This document shows positions 63,391 to 64,000 of a DNA stretch of 64,000 nucleotides, in pieces. Numbering within the stretch: position 1 is the stretch's first letter; each line of letters begins with the position of its first letter. The notes below the pieces were generated by a model, which was not told the origin of the DNA, did no database searches, and was given only the letters and a program-made list of their open reading frames with translations. A program made the position numbers and the translations under genes. Source of the DNA: Pseudovibrio exalbescens DSM 16456 (lineage in GTDB: Bacteria; Pseudomonadota; Alphaproteobacteria; Rhizobiales; Stappiaceae). The stretch spans positions 467,083 through 531,082 of the forward strand of contig NZ_AUGS01000001.1 of the NCBI RefSeq assembly GCF_000422785.1, read 5' to 3'.

Positions 63391-63464
63391 GCGGGTGTAG
63401 CTCAATGGTAGAGCAGAAGCCTTCCAAGCTTAAGACGAGGGTTCGATTCCCTTCACCCGCTCCA
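63391..63464 (+). tRNA. tRNA-Gly (TCC)
   Basis: 74 bases, with CCA. Acceptor GCGGGTG pairs with CACCCGC; loop CTTCCAA gives anticodon TCC; T-arm AGGGTTCGATTCCCT. Fifteen bases after tRNA-Tyr. Confidence 0.95.
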
Positions 63465-63583
63465 ATTCCTGCTCGTCGATTGCAGCGATCCTAAAGGTTT
63501 TTGATGGGGCACCGGACAGTGGTTTCAGGCTCCGCCTAAAGGCCTTGATGTCTGAATTGCAGATTGGATAGAGAGTTACGCCT

Positions 63584-64000
63584 ATGGCGAAGGAAAAATT
63601 TGACCGTACGAAGCCACACGTCAACATCGGCACAATCGGCCACGTTGACCATGGCAAGACCACTCTGACTGCTGCTATCACCAAGCAGTTCGGTGACTTC
63701 AAGGCTTATGACGAAATCGACGGTGCGCCGGAAGAGAAGGCTCGTGGTATCACGATCTCGACCGCTCACGTTGAGTACGAAACCGACGCTCGTCACTATG
63801 CTCACGTTGACTGCCCAGGTCACGCTGACTACGTGAAGAACATGATCACCGGTGCAGCGCAGATGGACGGCGCCATTCTGGTTGTGAACGCAGCTGACGG
63901 CCCAATGCCGCAGACCCGCGAGCACATCCTTCTGGCTCGTCAGGTTGGTGTTCCGGCCCTGGTTGTGTTCCTGAACAAGGTTGATCAGGTAGACGACGAA
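63584..64000 (+). CDS. tuf: Elongation factor Tu (partial, cut by window end)
   Basis: First 139 codons of EF-Tu, the GTPase that delivers aminoacyl-tRNA to the ribosome. The start [20 protein letters not shown] is followed by G1 GHVDHGKT, effector RGITIS, G3 [11 protein letters not shown] and G4 NKVD near the window end. It continues past base 64000. It follows tRNA-Gly and is probably cotranscribed with the two tRNAs. Confidence 0.98.
   Translation, partial: MAKEKFDRTKPHVNIGTIGHVDHGKTTLTAAITKQFGDFKAYDEIDGAPEEKARGITISTAHVEYETDARHYAHVDCPGHADYVKNMITGAAQMDGAILVVNAADGPMPQTREHILLARQVGVPALVVFLNKVDQVDDE

Noticed and set aside
1..64000. CRISPR arrays, rRNA genes and intact insertion sequences
   Set aside because: No regularly spaced repeats, rRNA sequence or transposase-like frames were seen anywhere in the window.

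Overview
The window looks like a chromosomal segment of a marine-type alphaproteobacterium, most likely Hyphomicrobiales (Stappiaceae or Cohaesibacter-like). This is inferred from the moderate GC, the alphaproteobacterial small proteins (DUF3126, NDUFS6-like zinc finger, BTLCP peptidase, DUF2336), a perfect CtrA-type site (TTAA-N7-TTAAC), and the order rlmB / tRNA-Tyr / tRNA-Gly / tuf at the right edge. Na+-coupled NSS transporters and tandem TrkH K+ transporters fit a saline habitat. Species cannot be named from the sequence alone.

Layout. 0.5-4.3 kb: tandem trkH paralogues and sfsA. 4.3-9 kb: gpt, a MoCF/CinA-N protein, an FAD monooxygenase, a zinc-finger protein and two alpha/beta hydrolases. 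9-19.7 kb: cysE, DUF3126, gamma carbonic anhydrase, BTLCP peptidase, double PilZ and PAS proteins, rhomboid, CBS protein, patatin, folE-hisI, an IscU-like protein and yidD. 20-25 kb: a solitary tRNA-Tyr, ASCH protein, glycosyltransferase, thrS, acyltransferase. 25-35 kb: secreted repeat protein, two flavoproteins, degenerate CitE-like protein, lytic transglycosylase, DUF2336, Hpt, nadK, a small-RNA candidate and anmK. 35-43.5 kb: an MFS/HxlR/Fe-ADH/thioesterase/NMO group and two tandem NSS transporters. 43.6-45.7 kb: an Fe-S Rrf2 regulator and a globin-coupled chemoreceptor flanking a perfect FNR box.

45.8-57.5 kb is the most distinctive region. A SorC regulator diverges from a mutarotase and a RhaD-type class II aldolase. 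These are followed by a ribose-type ABC importer, MtnK-like kinase, MtnA-like isomerase, a two-subunit transketolase and a RuBisCO-like protein (RLP). The order suggests import and C1 phosphorylation of a furanose such as 5-methylthioribose, 5-deoxyribose or a related modified pentose, isomerisation to the ketose-1-phosphate, then two possible exits: aldol cleavage to DHAP plus an aldehyde, or RLP isomerisation followed by transketolase cleavage. Kinase + isomerase + class II aldolase is the known DHAP shunt. Adding a split transketolase and an RLP in the same transcription unit is not explained by that pathway.

57.5-60.8 kb is an AT-richer island at the 3' end of a tRNA-Thr gene. It holds two decayed, related copies of what looks like a phage terminase C-terminus, each next to a small oppositely oriented gene, and a frameshifted gene of unknown function. 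The right edge carries ompW, rlmB, tRNA-Tyr, tRNA-Gly and the start of tuf.
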